Origin: Streptomyces lunaelactis
GTDB taxonomy: Bacteria; Actinomycetota; Actinomycetes; Streptomycetales; Streptomycetaceae
DNA: 64,000 nucleotides
Assembly (NCBI RefSeq): GCF_003054555.1
Contig: NZ_CP026304.1
Span: forward strand, 4,836,001 to 4,900,000
Reading direction: 5' to 3'
Position 1 is the stretch's first letter. Each line of letters begins with the position of its first letter. A program made the translations under genes and the position numbers. Under the pieces are notes generated by a model, which saw nothing but the letters and a program-made list of their open reading frames with translations, was not told the DNA's origin and ran no database searches. This document shows positions 15,601 to 23,241 of the stretch, piece by piece.

Positions 15601-17058
15601 ATGTCCTTCTTCACCGAGCTGGCCCACCAGTACATCGATGGCGAGTGGAGGCCCGGCAGCGGCTCCTGGGACATCATCGATTTCAACCCGTACGACGGGG
15701 AGAAGCTGGCCTCGATCCAGGTGGCCACCGTGGCGGAGGTGGACCAGGCGTACCGCGCCGCCGAGCGTGCGCAGGTCGGCTGGGCCGCCACCAATCCGTA
15801 CAGCCGCCGACTGGTCTTCGAGCGTGCCCTGCGCATCATCGAGGACCGCGAGCAGGAGATCACCGAGGCGATCATCGCGGAGCTCGGCGGCACGCATCTG
15901 AAGGCGGCCTTCGAGCTGCACCTCGTCAAGGAGTTCCTGCGCGAGGCGGTGCAGCTGGCGCTGCGGCCCGAGGGCCGGATCCTGCCCTCGCCGATCGACG
16001 GCAAGGAGAACCGCGTCTACCGCCTGCCGGTCGGCGTCGTGGGTGTCATCAGCCCCTTCAACTTCCCCTTCCTGCTGTCGGTCAAGTCGGTCGCGCCGGC
16101 CCTGGCGCTCGGCAACGCCGTGGTGCTCAAGCCGCACCAGAACACGCCGATCTGCGGCGGATCCCTGGTGGCCAAGGTCTTCGAGGACGCGGGCCTGCCC
16201 GCCGGACTGCTGAACGTCGTCATCACCGACATAGCCGAGATTGGCGACGCGCTGATCGAGCACCCGGTGCCGAAGGCGATCTCCTTCACCGGCTCGGACA
16301 AGGTGGGGCAGCACGTCGCCACCGTCTGCGCGGCGAACTTCAAGCGCGCCATCCTCGAACTGGGCGGCAACAGCGCCCTGATCGTGCTGGACGACGCCGA
16401 TGTCGACTACGCGGTGGACGCGGCGGTCTTCAGCCGCTTCGTGCACCAGGGCCAGGTCTGCATGGCCGCCAACCGCATCCTGGTGGACCGGTCGGTGGAG
16501 AAGGAGTTCACCGAGAAGTTCGTCGCCAAGGTCAGGACCCTGAAGGTCGGCGACCCGGCGGACCCGACGACCCACATCGGCCCGCTCATCAACTCCACGC
16601 AGGCCGACGCGGTCACCTCGCTGGTCGAGGCGACCGTCGAGGGCGGCGCGACCGCGCTGCTGCGCGGCAGCGCCGAGGGCAATCTGGTGGGCCCGTCCGT
16701 GCTGACCGGCCTGGCGGACGACTCGCCGATCCTGTCGCAGGAGATCTTCGGCCCGGTGGCGCTCTTGGTGCCGTTCGACGGGGAGGACGAGGCGGTCAGG
16801 ATCGCCAACGAAACTCCGTACGGCCTGAGCGGCGCCGTACACACCGGTGATGTCGAGCGCGGTGTACGGATCGCCCAGCGGATCAACACGGGCATGATCC
16901 ACATCAACGACAGCACGGTCCACGACGAGCCGATCGTCCCCTTCGGCGGCGAGAAGCACTCCGGCAGCGGACGGCTGAACGGCGAGTCGATGATCGAGGC
17001 CTTCACCACCCAGAAGTGGATCTCGGTGCAGCACGGCCGCTCGCAGTTCCCGTTCTGA
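15601..17058 (+). CDS. Aldehyde dehydrogenase (benzaldehyde/salicylaldehyde-type)
   Basis: 485 residues from the ATG at 15601, with AAGGA upstream. The catalytic Glu253 lies in LELGGN and the nucleophile Cys287 in HQGQVCMAANR; PFNFP and FTGSDKVG are the NAD-binding signatures. It oxidises an aldehyde to the acid with NAD(P)+. The sequence is closer to the aromatic-aldehyde dehydrogenases (YfmT/Vdh type) than to betaine or acetaldehyde enzymes, so an aromatic substrate is plausible. It follows the XRE regulator by 60 bp but a regulatory link is not established. Confidence 0.92.
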   Translation: MSFFTELAHQYIDGEWRPGSGSWDIIDFNPYDGEKLASIQVATVAEVDQAYRAAERAQVGWAATNPYSRRLVFERALRIIEDREQEITEAIIAELGGTHLKAAFELHLVKEFLREAVQLALRPEGRILPSPIDGKENRVYRLPVGVVGVISPFNFPFLLSVKSVAPALALGNAVVLKPHQNTPICGGSLVAKVFEDAGLPAGLLNVVITDIAEIGDALIEHPVPKAISFTGSDKVGQHVATVCAANFKRAILELGGNSALIVLDDADVDYAVDAAVFSRFVHQGQVCMAANRILVDRSVEKEFTEKFVAKVRTLKVGDPADPTTHIGPLINSTQADAVTSLVEATVEGGATALLRGSAEGNLVGPSVLTGLADDSPILSQEIFGPVALLVPFDGEDEAVRIANETPYGLSGAVHTGDVERGVRIAQRINTGMIHINDSTVHDEPIVPFGGEKHSGSGRLNGESMIEAFTTQKWISVQHGRSQFPF

Positions 17059-17149
17059 CTTTCCGCGTTGCGGACAGAAGGTGTCCGCAAGTCTCCGTAG
17101 GTTGGCTGTTGTCAGGACGGCACAGCCAAGCTCCGGAAGGGCGGACACC

Positions 17150-17686
17150 ATGGTCACTCACGTTCCCGCAGAGGCTCAGGGCGACGAGCGTGGCGCGCTC
17201 CTCTCCTTCGTCGAGGCGCAGCGCGGTGCGATCCGCCGCTCGGTGCTGGGCCTGACCGAGGAGCAGGCGGCGAGCCGCCCGAGCGCCAGCGAGCTCTCGC
17301 TCTCCGGGCTGCTCAAGCATGTCGCGGAGACGGAGCTGAACTGGCTGCGGATGGCGCAGCAGAAGCCGAACGAGAAGGCGCGCACCCGGGAGACCTGGGG
17401 CGACAGCTTCCGTCTCGTCGGGGACGAGACGGTCCCGGGGATGCTTGCCTTCTGGGACTCGGTGGCCAAGGAGACCGAGGACTTCATCCACTCGGTGCCC
17501 AGCCTGAATGACACCTTCCCGTTGCCTCCCGCACCCTGGTTCCCCAAGGACGGCGCGGTGTCGATGCGCTGGCTGCTGCTGCACCTGGTCGAGGAGATCG
17601 GCCGGCACGCGGGCCACGCGGACATCATCCGCGAATCGCTGGACGGCAAGGGTGCCTTCGACCTGATCGCTCTCGAGCGGGGATGA
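17150..17686 (+). CDS. DinB-family (DUF664) protein
   Basis: 178 residues from the ATG at 17150, preceded by GGAAGGG. A four-helix DinB fold with the metal-site histidines LLKHVAETELNWL and HLVEEIGRHAGHADIIRE. Members bind a divalent metal and some act as thiol-dependent S-transferases using mycothiol or bacillithiol. No partner is evident. A short GGCCGTGTC hairpin follows. Confidence 0.88.
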   Translation: MVTHVPAEAQGDERGALLSFVEAQRGAIRRSVLGLTEEQAASRPSASELSLSGLLKHVAETELNWLRMAQQKPNEKARTRETWGDSFRLVGDETVPGMLAFWDSVAKETEDFIHSVPSLNDTFPLPPAPWFPKDGAVSMRWLLLHLVEEIGRHAGHADIIRESLDGKGAFDLIALERG

Positions 17687-17751
17687 CGTCCGAGGGCCTG
17701 TCGTGTGGATCAGGCCCGCACGTGCGCCCGGCAGGATCCGAAGGACACCTG

Positions 17752-17774
17752 GGCCGTGTCTGAAAGACACGGCC
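17752..17774. repeat. Hairpin GGCCGTGTC-TGAAA-GACACGGCC
   Basis: A perfect 9-bp stem with a 5-nt loop lies 66 bp after the DinB gene and 14 bp before PadR. The arm GGCCGTGTCTG is the same as the end of the small inverted-repeat element at 36151. It could serve as a terminator or be the last trace of such an element. Confidence 0.6.
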
Positions 17775-17787
17775 TAACCTGGACCGC

Positions 17788-18429
17788 ATGTCAGCGATCC
17801 GTTTGCTCGTGCTCGGTGCCGTCCGCATGCACGGGCGGGCCCACGGCTATCAGGTGCGCAACGACCTGGAGTACTGGGGCGCCCACGAGTGGTCCAACGC
17901 CAAGCCCGGCTCGATCTATCACGCGCTGAAGCAGATGGCGAAGCAAGGACTGCTGCACGCCCACGAGATCGCGCCCTCCACGGCCGGCGGGCCGCCGCGT
18001 ACCGAGTACGAGATCACCGAGAAGGGGACCGAGGAGTACTTCGGGCTGCTGCGGGAGTCCCTGACGACCTACGACCAGAAGATGGACGTGCTCTCGGCGG
18101 GGATCGGCTTCATCGTCGATCTGGAGCGGGAGGAGGCCGTGGCGCTGCTGAAGGAGCGGGTGCGCGGCCTGCGGGAGTGGCGGTCGTCGGTGACCGACTA
18201 CTACACGCCCGAGGACGGGCCCGAGTCGATCGGGCACATCGGCGAGATCATGAACCTGTGGGTCTCCTCCGCCGACTCGGGCGCGGAATGGACGCAGGGC
18301 CTGATCCGGCGGATCGAGGCCGGGGCGTACACCTTCGCGGGGGAGGGCGATCCCTTTGTCGGCGTCCTCGCGGAGGGCGAGGAGAACCCGTACGCGACGG
18401 GTGAGCCGCACGCGGGAGATCGACTCTAA
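17788..18429 (+). CDS. PadR-family transcriptional regulator
   Basis: 213 residues. An N-terminal winged helix, LLVLGAVRMHGRAHGYQVRNDL, then PGSIYHALKQMAKQGLL and TEYEITEKG, is diagnostic of PadR. The C-terminal half is a helical dimerisation domain (Vir_act_alpha_C type). It directly precedes an ABC exporter operon and its stop codon overlaps the first of two near-identical palindromes, so it almost surely represses the exporter and relieves repression on binding a toxic ligand. Confidence 0.93.
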   Translation: MSAIRLLVLGAVRMHGRAHGYQVRNDLEYWGAHEWSNAKPGSIYHALKQMAKQGLLHAHEIAPSTAGGPPRTEYEITEKGTEEYFGLLRESLTTYDQKMDVLSAGIGFIVDLEREEAVALLKERVRGLREWRSSVTDYYTPEDGPESIGHIGEIMNLWVSSADSGAEWTQGLIRRIEAGAYTFAGEGDPFVGVLAEGEENPYATGEPHAGDRL

Positions 18430-18488
18430 TCAAGTTTGACTAATCATGGATCCTGGGTTACCTTCGAGTGCGTAGTCAAGTTTGACTA
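18427..18488. promoter_or_regulatory. Twin PadR operators in front of the ABC exporter
   Basis: TAGTCAAGTTTGACTA at 18473-18488 is a 7+2+7 dyad. TAATCAAGTTTGACTA at 18427-18442 is the same with one change. Their centres are 46 bp apart, just over four helical turns. The first overlaps the padR TAA. The pair lies 39-100 bp before the exporter start, where repression of its promoter is expected. Confidence 0.8.
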
Positions 18489-18526
18489 CTCGTTTCATGG
18501 GTGCGGTGAGCGTGCGGAGGAGACGT

Positions 18527-19456
18527 ATGACGGACGCGATCGTCATAGAGGGTGCGCGGAAGCGGTACGGGGAGAAGCAGGCCCTGGACGGGCTGGATCT
18601 GGTGGTGGAGCGCGGCACGGTGCACGGGGTGCTCGGGCCCAACGGGGCGGGGAAGACCACCGCCGTACGCATCATGGCCACGCTGCTGCGGCACGACGAG
18701 GGCGTGGTGCGGGTGGCCGGCCGCGATGTACGGACCGAGGCGGCCGAGGTGCGGCGGCGGATCGGGCTGCTCGGGCAGCACGCCGCGGTCGACGAGAAGC
18801 TCAGCGGCCGGCAGAACCTGGAGATGTTCGGGCGGCTCTACCACCTGGGCGCGCGGCGGGCGGGCGTCCGGGCGGACGAGCTGCTCGAGCGGTTCGGGCT
18901 CGCGGACACCGGACGCAAGGCGGTCGAACAGTACAGCGGCGGGATGCGCAGGCGGCTCGATCTGGCGGCCTCGCTGATCACCGAGCCCGAGGTGCTGTTC
19001 CTGGACGAGCCGACGACGGGTCTCGACCCGCGCGGGCGGGCGGAGGTCTGGAGCGCGGTGCGCTCGCTGGTCGGCGGCGGCACGACCGTGCTGCTGACCA
19101 CGCAGTATCTGGAGGAGGCCGACCAACTGGCCGACCGTATCTCGGTGATCGACTCCGGGCGGGTCGTCGCGGGCGGCACGGCCGACGAGCTGAAGGCCAA
19201 GGTCGGGGGCGACCGGATCGACGTCGTCCTGCGCGACGCGGCGGGGCTGGGCCTCGTCGCGACGCTGTTGCCGGGCGGGGCGACGGTCGACGAGGACCGG
19301 CGGCTGATCAGCGCACCCGTCAGTGACCGCATGGCCGCGCTCACCGAGACCGTACGGGCGCTGGAGACGGCCGGGGTCGAGGCGGAGGACATCGTGCTGC
19401 GCCGCCCCACTCTCGACGAAGCCTTTCTGCATCTCACGAAGGAGGGCGTGGCATGA
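18527..19456 (+). CDS. ABC-2 exporter, ATP-binding subunit (DrrA-type)
   Basis: 309 residues from the ATG at 18527 with GGAGGAG upstream. Walker [10 protein letters not shown] at residues 37-45, signature [14 protein letters not shown], Walker [17 protein letters not shown] and the C-terminal DrrA-like extension. It powers drug or lipid export with the permease encoded next, which overlaps by 4 bp (ATGA). PadR control suggests inducible multidrug efflux. Confidence 0.95.
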   Translation: MTDAIVIEGARKRYGEKQALDGLDLVVERGTVHGVLGPNGAGKTTAVRIMATLLRHDEGVVRVAGRDVRTEAAEVRRRIGLLGQHAAVDEKLSGRQNLEMFGRLYHLGARRAGVRADELLERFGLADTGRKAVEQYSGGMRRRLDLAASLITEPEVLFLDEPTTGLDPRGRAEVWSAVRSLVGGGTTVLLTTQYLEEADQLADRISVIDSGRVVAGGTADELKAKVGGDRIDVVLRDAAGLGLVATLLPGGATVDEDRRLISAPVSDRMAALTETVRALETAGVEAEDIVLRRPTLDEAFLHLTKEGVA

Positions 19457-20235
19457 GTACGACGCTGAGCTGGGCGGTCACGGATTCCTGGACCATGACC
19501 CGGCGCGAACTCGCGCACTGGGCGCGGCAGCCGGTGCAGGTCGTCGTCGGTCTGGTCTTCCCGGTGATGCTGCTGCTGATGTTCGGCTATCTCATCGGCG
19601 GCGGACGGGGCGTCGAGGGCGAGTACGTCGGCTTCCTGGTGCCCGGCATGCTGGCGCTGACCATGGCCTTCGGCCTGGAGTCGACGATGCTGGCGGTCAC
19701 CCAGGACCTGGGCAAGGGGGTCATCGACCGGTTCCGCTCGATGCCGATGGCGTCGTCCGCGGTGCTGGTCGGGCGGAGCGTTGCGGACATGCTCCAGTCG
19801 GCGGTCAGCGTGGTCGTGATGATCGGGGTCGGATACGCGATCGGCTGGCGCTGGCACGGATCGTTCGGGGCGCTGCTGGGGGCCGTGGGGCTGCTGCTTC
19901 TGCTGCGCTTCGCGATGCTGTGGATCGGGATCTGTCTGGCGATGGTGGCGGGCAAGCCCGAGATGGTTCAGGCGGTGCAGATCCTGGTCTGGCCGATCGG
20001 CTTCCTCTCCAACGCCTTCGCGGCGCCGTCGTCGATGCCGGGCTGGCTGGGCGCGGCGGTCGAGTGGAACCCGCTGTCGGCGACAGCCACGGCTGTACGT
20101 GATCTGTCGGGCATCGCGGTGGACGGCTCGTGGACGGCGGAGCACGCGCAGTTGATGGCGGTGGCGTGGCCGTTGGTGCTGGTCGCGGTGTTCTTCCCGC
20201 TGGCGGTCGGGCGGTTCAGGCGTCTCAGTCACTGA
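19453..20235 (+). CDS. ABC-2 exporter, permease subunit (DrrB-type)
   Basis: 260 residues with six predicted membrane helices (for example [19 protein letters not shown] and [19 protein letters not shown]), FLVPGMLAL and the ABC-2 signature around [21 protein letters not shown]. Translationally coupled to the ATPase gene. Together they form a two-gene efflux pump under the PadR regulator upstream. Confidence 0.93.
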   Translation: MSTTLSWAVTDSWTMTRRELAHWARQPVQVVVGLVFPVMLLLMFGYLIGGGRGVEGEYVGFLVPGMLALTMAFGLESTMLAVTQDLGKGVIDRFRSMPMASSAVLVGRSVADMLQSAVSVVVMIGVGYAIGWRWHGSFGALLGAVGLLLLLRFAMLWIGICLAMVAGKPEMVQAVQILVWPIGFLSNAFAAPSSMPGWLGAAVEWNPLSATATAVRDLSGIAVDGSWTAEHAQLMAVAWPLVLVAVFFPLAVGRFRRLSH

Positions 20236-20312
20236 CATCAGGAGCTGAGCACGCGCCGGCGGTCGGGCGGTCACCGACTCATGGCGGCCGCCCACTCATG
20301 GCGGTCGGGCCG

Positions 20313-21740
20313 TCAGTGGTGGAAGGACGTCGCCGCGTGCGTGTCCGTCATGGGGTGCGGCTGGCCGCGCAGTTCCGGCATCAGCTTGTTCAGGTCCTCC
20401 AGCAGCAGCTCGGCGAGGTCGGCCGAGAAGCCGTTGCGGCAGACCATGCGCAGCACGGAGAGATCCTCGCGGTTCTTCGGGAAGGTGTACGCGGGCACCA
20501 GCCAGCCGTGTTCGCGCAGCCGCCGTGAGACGTCGAAGACATCGAAGTTCCGTACGCCGGGGGCGGTGGTGAAGGCGAACACGGGCAACTCGTCGCCACG
20601 GGTGAGGAGTTGGAAGTCGTCCAGGGCGTCGATCCGTTCCGCGAGCCCGCAGGCGATGTCCCGGGAGGTCTGCTGGACGGCCCGGTAGCCCTCCCGCCCC
20701 AGCCGCAGGAAGGTGTAGTACTGAGCGACGACCTGCGCGCCGGGACGCGAGAAGTTGAGGGCGAAGGTGGGCATGTCACCGCCCAGATAGTTGACCCGGA
20801 AGACCAGTTCCTCGGGCAGCTCGGCGGGCGAGCGCCACAGCGCCCAGCCCACCCCGGGATAGACCAGGCCGTACTTGTGTCCCGAGGTGTTGATCGAGGA
20901 GACCCGCGGCAGCCGGAAGTCCCAGACCAGCTCCTCGTCGATGAACGGCGCGACCATCGCGCCGGACGCGCCGTCGACATGGACGGGGATGTCCAGTCCG
21001 GTGCGCTCCTGGAGGGCGTCCAGGGCCGCGCAGACCTCGGCGACGGGCTCGTAGGACCCGTCGAAGGTGGAGCCGAGCACGGGCACGACGCCGATGGTGT
21101 TCTCGTCGCAGAGATCGGCGGCGGCCTGCGGATCGAGATGGAAGCGGTCGCCCTCCATGGGGACGAGCCGTGCCTCGACCTCCCAGAAGTTGCAGAACTT
21201 CTCCCAGCAGACCTGGACGTTGATGCCCATCACCAGATTCGGCCGTGCGGTGGCGGGGTAGCGGTCGCTGTTGCGCTGCGCCCAGCGGCGCTTGAGCGCC
21301 ATCCCGGCGAGCATGCAGGCCTCGCTCGAGCCGGTGGTCGAGCAGCCGACCACGGTGGCGGGGTCCGGGGCGTTCCAGAGGTCGGCGAGCATGGCCACAC
21401 AGCGCCGCTCCAGCTCGGCGGTGCGCGGATACTCGTCCTTGTCGATCATGTTCTTGTCCCGGCACTCCGCCATCAGCAACCCGGCCTGCGGCTCCATCCA
21501 GGTGGTGACGAAGGTGGCGAGGTTGAGCCGGGAGTTGCCGTCGAGCATGAGCTCGTCATGGACCAGCCGGTACGCGGTCTCGGGCGTCACCGGGCCGTCG
21601 GGAAGCCGGTGCTTCGGCGGGGCCGAGGCCATTCCGCTGACCGGGTTGGTCGCCCCGTAGAAGGGATTGACGGAGAGTCTGCGCAGCTCCTGTTCGTCGG
21701 CCGAGCCCTCGGCGCCCGTTTGACCCTTGTGGAGTGCCAT
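20313..21740 (-). CDS. gadB: Glutamate decarboxylase
   Basis: 475 residues, close to E. coli GadB. The PLP lysine is Lys289 in INTSGHKYGLVYPGVGW, and VHVDGASGAMVAPF carries the cofactor-binding aspartate. Conserved YEPVAE and LNFSRPGAQVVAQYY stretches confirm the group II decarboxylase family. It converts glutamate to GABA and CO2, consuming a proton, so it may serve acid tolerance or GABA metabolism. GGAGAG precedes the ATG. No gadC antiporter lies nearby. Confidence 0.95.
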   Translation of the reverse strand: MALHKGQTGAEGSADEQELRRLSVNPFYGATNPVSGMASAPPKHRLPDGPVTPETAYRLVHDELMLDGNSRLNLATFVTTWMEPQAGLLMAECRDKNMIDKDEYPRTAELERRCVAMLADLWNAPDPATVVGCSTTGSSEACMLAGMALKRRWAQRNSDRYPATARPNLVMGINVQVCWEKFCNFWEVEARLVPMEGDRFHLDPQAAADLCDENTIGVVPVLGSTFDGSYEPVAEVCAALDALQERTGLDIPVHVDGASGAMVAPFIDEELVWDFRLPRVSSINTSGHKYGLVYPGVGWALWRSPAELPEELVFRVNYLGGDMPTFALNFSRPGAQVVAQYYTFLRLGREGYRAVQQTSRDIACGLAERIDALDDFQLLTRGDELPVFAFTTAPGVRNFDVFDVSRRLREHGWLVPAYTFPKNREDLSVLRMVCRNGFSADLAELLLEDLNKLMPELRGQPHPMTDTHAATSFHH

Positions 21741-21786
21741 CAGTCTCTCCGCGTTCCTCGACAGGTGGGAAGGGGGTGGGAGTGCG

Positions 21787-22152
21787 TCAGACGCGGGCGA
21801 TCACGACGGCCGTGCCGTACGCACAGACCTCCGTGCCCACATCCGCCGCTTCCGTCACATCGAAGCGGAACATGAGCACCGCGTTCGCGCCACGCGACCG
21901 CGCCTGCTCCACCAGCCGTTGCATCGCCTGGTTACGGGTCTCGACCAGGGTCTTGGTCAGCCCCTTCAGCTCACCGCCGACCATCGACTTGAGGCCGGCG
22001 CCGATCTGGCTGCCCAGATGGCGCGAGCGCACCGTGAGGCCGAAGACCTCGCCGATGACCTCCTGCACCTGGAATCCGGGTACGTCGTTCGTGGTGACCA
22101 CCAGTACGTCGGACTGCGGCCCCTGCCCGCCGCCGTAATCCTCGATGCCCAT
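21787..22152 (-). CDS. YbjQ/UPF0145 family protein
   Basis: 121 residues from the ATG at 22152 with GGAAGGTGG upstream. The family pattern is clear: VLVVTTNDVPGFQVQEVIG, GLTVRSRHLGSQIGAGLKS, then ARSRGANAVLMFRFDV and CAYGTAVVI. YbjQ proteins form beta-sheet pentamers; a metal-binding role has been suggested but not proven. It is separated from gadB by only 46 bp and could be co-transcribed with it. Confidence 0.88.
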   Translation of the reverse strand: MGIEDYGGGQGPQSDVLVVTTNDVPGFQVQEVIGEVFGLTVRSRHLGSQIGAGLKSMVGGELKGLTKTLVETRNQAMQRLVEQARSRGANAVLMFRFDVTEAADVGTEVCAYGTAVVIARV

Positions 22153-22336
22153 CTGTGTCCACCTTCCGTACGGCTGTGAACACACAGCTTTGTCCCAGAC
22201 TGAGCACAGTGCATCCCGGGCGGGCCGGTGGAACGTGGAGTGGCCGCGATCCGTTGATAGCTTTGGGTGGCCGACCACGCCGGATCGACGGCCGAATCGA
22301 CGATCGACCGACTATCGACTCAGGAGCCCGGACCTC

Positions 22337-23026
22337 GTGACTACCCTTGCGCTCGGACCGAGCTGGCTGGACCCGGACTACCTGATCACGACGTTCGGCC
22401 TCATCGGGGTCCTGGTCATTGTCTTCGCCGAGTCCGGCCTGCTCATCGGCTTCTTCCTGCCGGGTGACTCGCTGCTGTTCACCACCGGTCTGCTGGTGAC
22501 GACCGGGACGCTGAACGAGCTCCCGCTGTGGGCGGTGTGCGCGCTGATCGTGCTCGCGGCCATCGTCGGCGACCAGGTCGGCTATCTCTTCGGCCGCAAG
22601 GTCGGCCCCTCGCTGTTCAAGCGCCCCGACTCCAGGCTCTTCAAGCAGGAGAACGTCGAGAAGGCGCACGACTTCTTCGAGAAGTACGGCCCCAAGTCGC
22701 TGGTCCTGGCCCGCTTCGTGCCCATCGTCCGTACGTTCACGCCGATCATCGCCGGTGTGAGCCGGATGAACTACCGCTCGTTCATCACCTTCAACGTCAT
22801 CGGCGGCACGCTCTGGGGCGCGGGCGTCACGCTGCTCGGCGCCGGGCTCGGCAAGATCGAGTTCGTCCGCCACAACATCGAGGCGATCCTGATCCTGATC
22901 GTGCTGATCTCGGTCGTCCCGATCGCGATCGAGTTCCTGCGGGCCCGCTCCAAGAACAGGAAGGCGGCCGCCGGACCGGCCGACGATGTGCCCCCGTCCC
23001 AGCGCGGCCGGCACGCCAAGCGCTGA
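22337..23026 (+). CDS. DedA-family membrane protein
   Basis: 229 residues from a GTG at 22337 (AGGAG upstream). DedA features: ESGLLIGFFLPGDSLLFTTG in the first re-entrant region, GDQVGYLFGRKVGPSLF and the arginine-containing RFVPIVRTFTPIIAGVSRMNY. Recent work ties the family to undecaprenyl-phosphate or phospholipid flipping. The tail is basic and cytoplasmic. It converges on the exporter gene across the second inverted-repeat element. Confidence 0.92.
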   Translation: MTTLALGPSWLDPDYLITTFGLIGVLVIVFAESGLLIGFFLPGDSLLFTTGLLVTTGTLNELPLWAVCALIVLAAIVGDQVGYLFGRKVGPSLFKRPDSRLFKQENVEKAHDFFEKYGPKSLVLARFVPIVRTFTPIIAGVSRMNYRSFITFNVIGGTLWGAGVTLLGAGLGKIEFVRHNIEAILILIVLISVVPIAIEFLRARSKNRKAAAGPADDVPPSQRGRHAKR

Positions 23027-23060
23027 CCGTCGACGCCCCGCCGGGCTACTGGGCCCTGTC

Positions 23061-23241
23061 CTAGGGCGCGTTTGAGAAGTCCCGCCTGCCCCGCGGCGCC
23101 TGGCACGCGCACTCGCGATGTTGTCGGAGTCGCCCAAGTACGTCCAGTACGAGGGCGATCCTCCGCCTTGCGATTGCACGCACCAGACGCCGCAGGGCCC
23201 GCCCTCCGGGCGGACGGCGCTACTTCTCAAACACGCCCTAG
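23061..23241. mobile_element. 181-bp MITE-like inverted-repeat element, copy 2
   Basis: The same 181-bp length as copy 1 at 13677 but inverted. The left end is CTAGGGCGCGTTTGAGAAGT; the right end is the complement of CTAGGGCGTGTTTGAGAAGT. Relative to copy 1, arm positions 14 and 15 changed together at both ends (TG to GA), keeping the pairing. The interior is nearly identical to the complement of copy 1. Its right CTAG contains the TAG stop of the exporter gene at 23238-23240. Confidence 0.8.

Noticed and set aside
15565..17157. A 530-codon open frame antisense to aldehyde dehydrogenase
   Set aside because: The plus-strand gene has complete ALDH motifs and a ribosome binding site; the antisense product is low-complexity and matches nothing.
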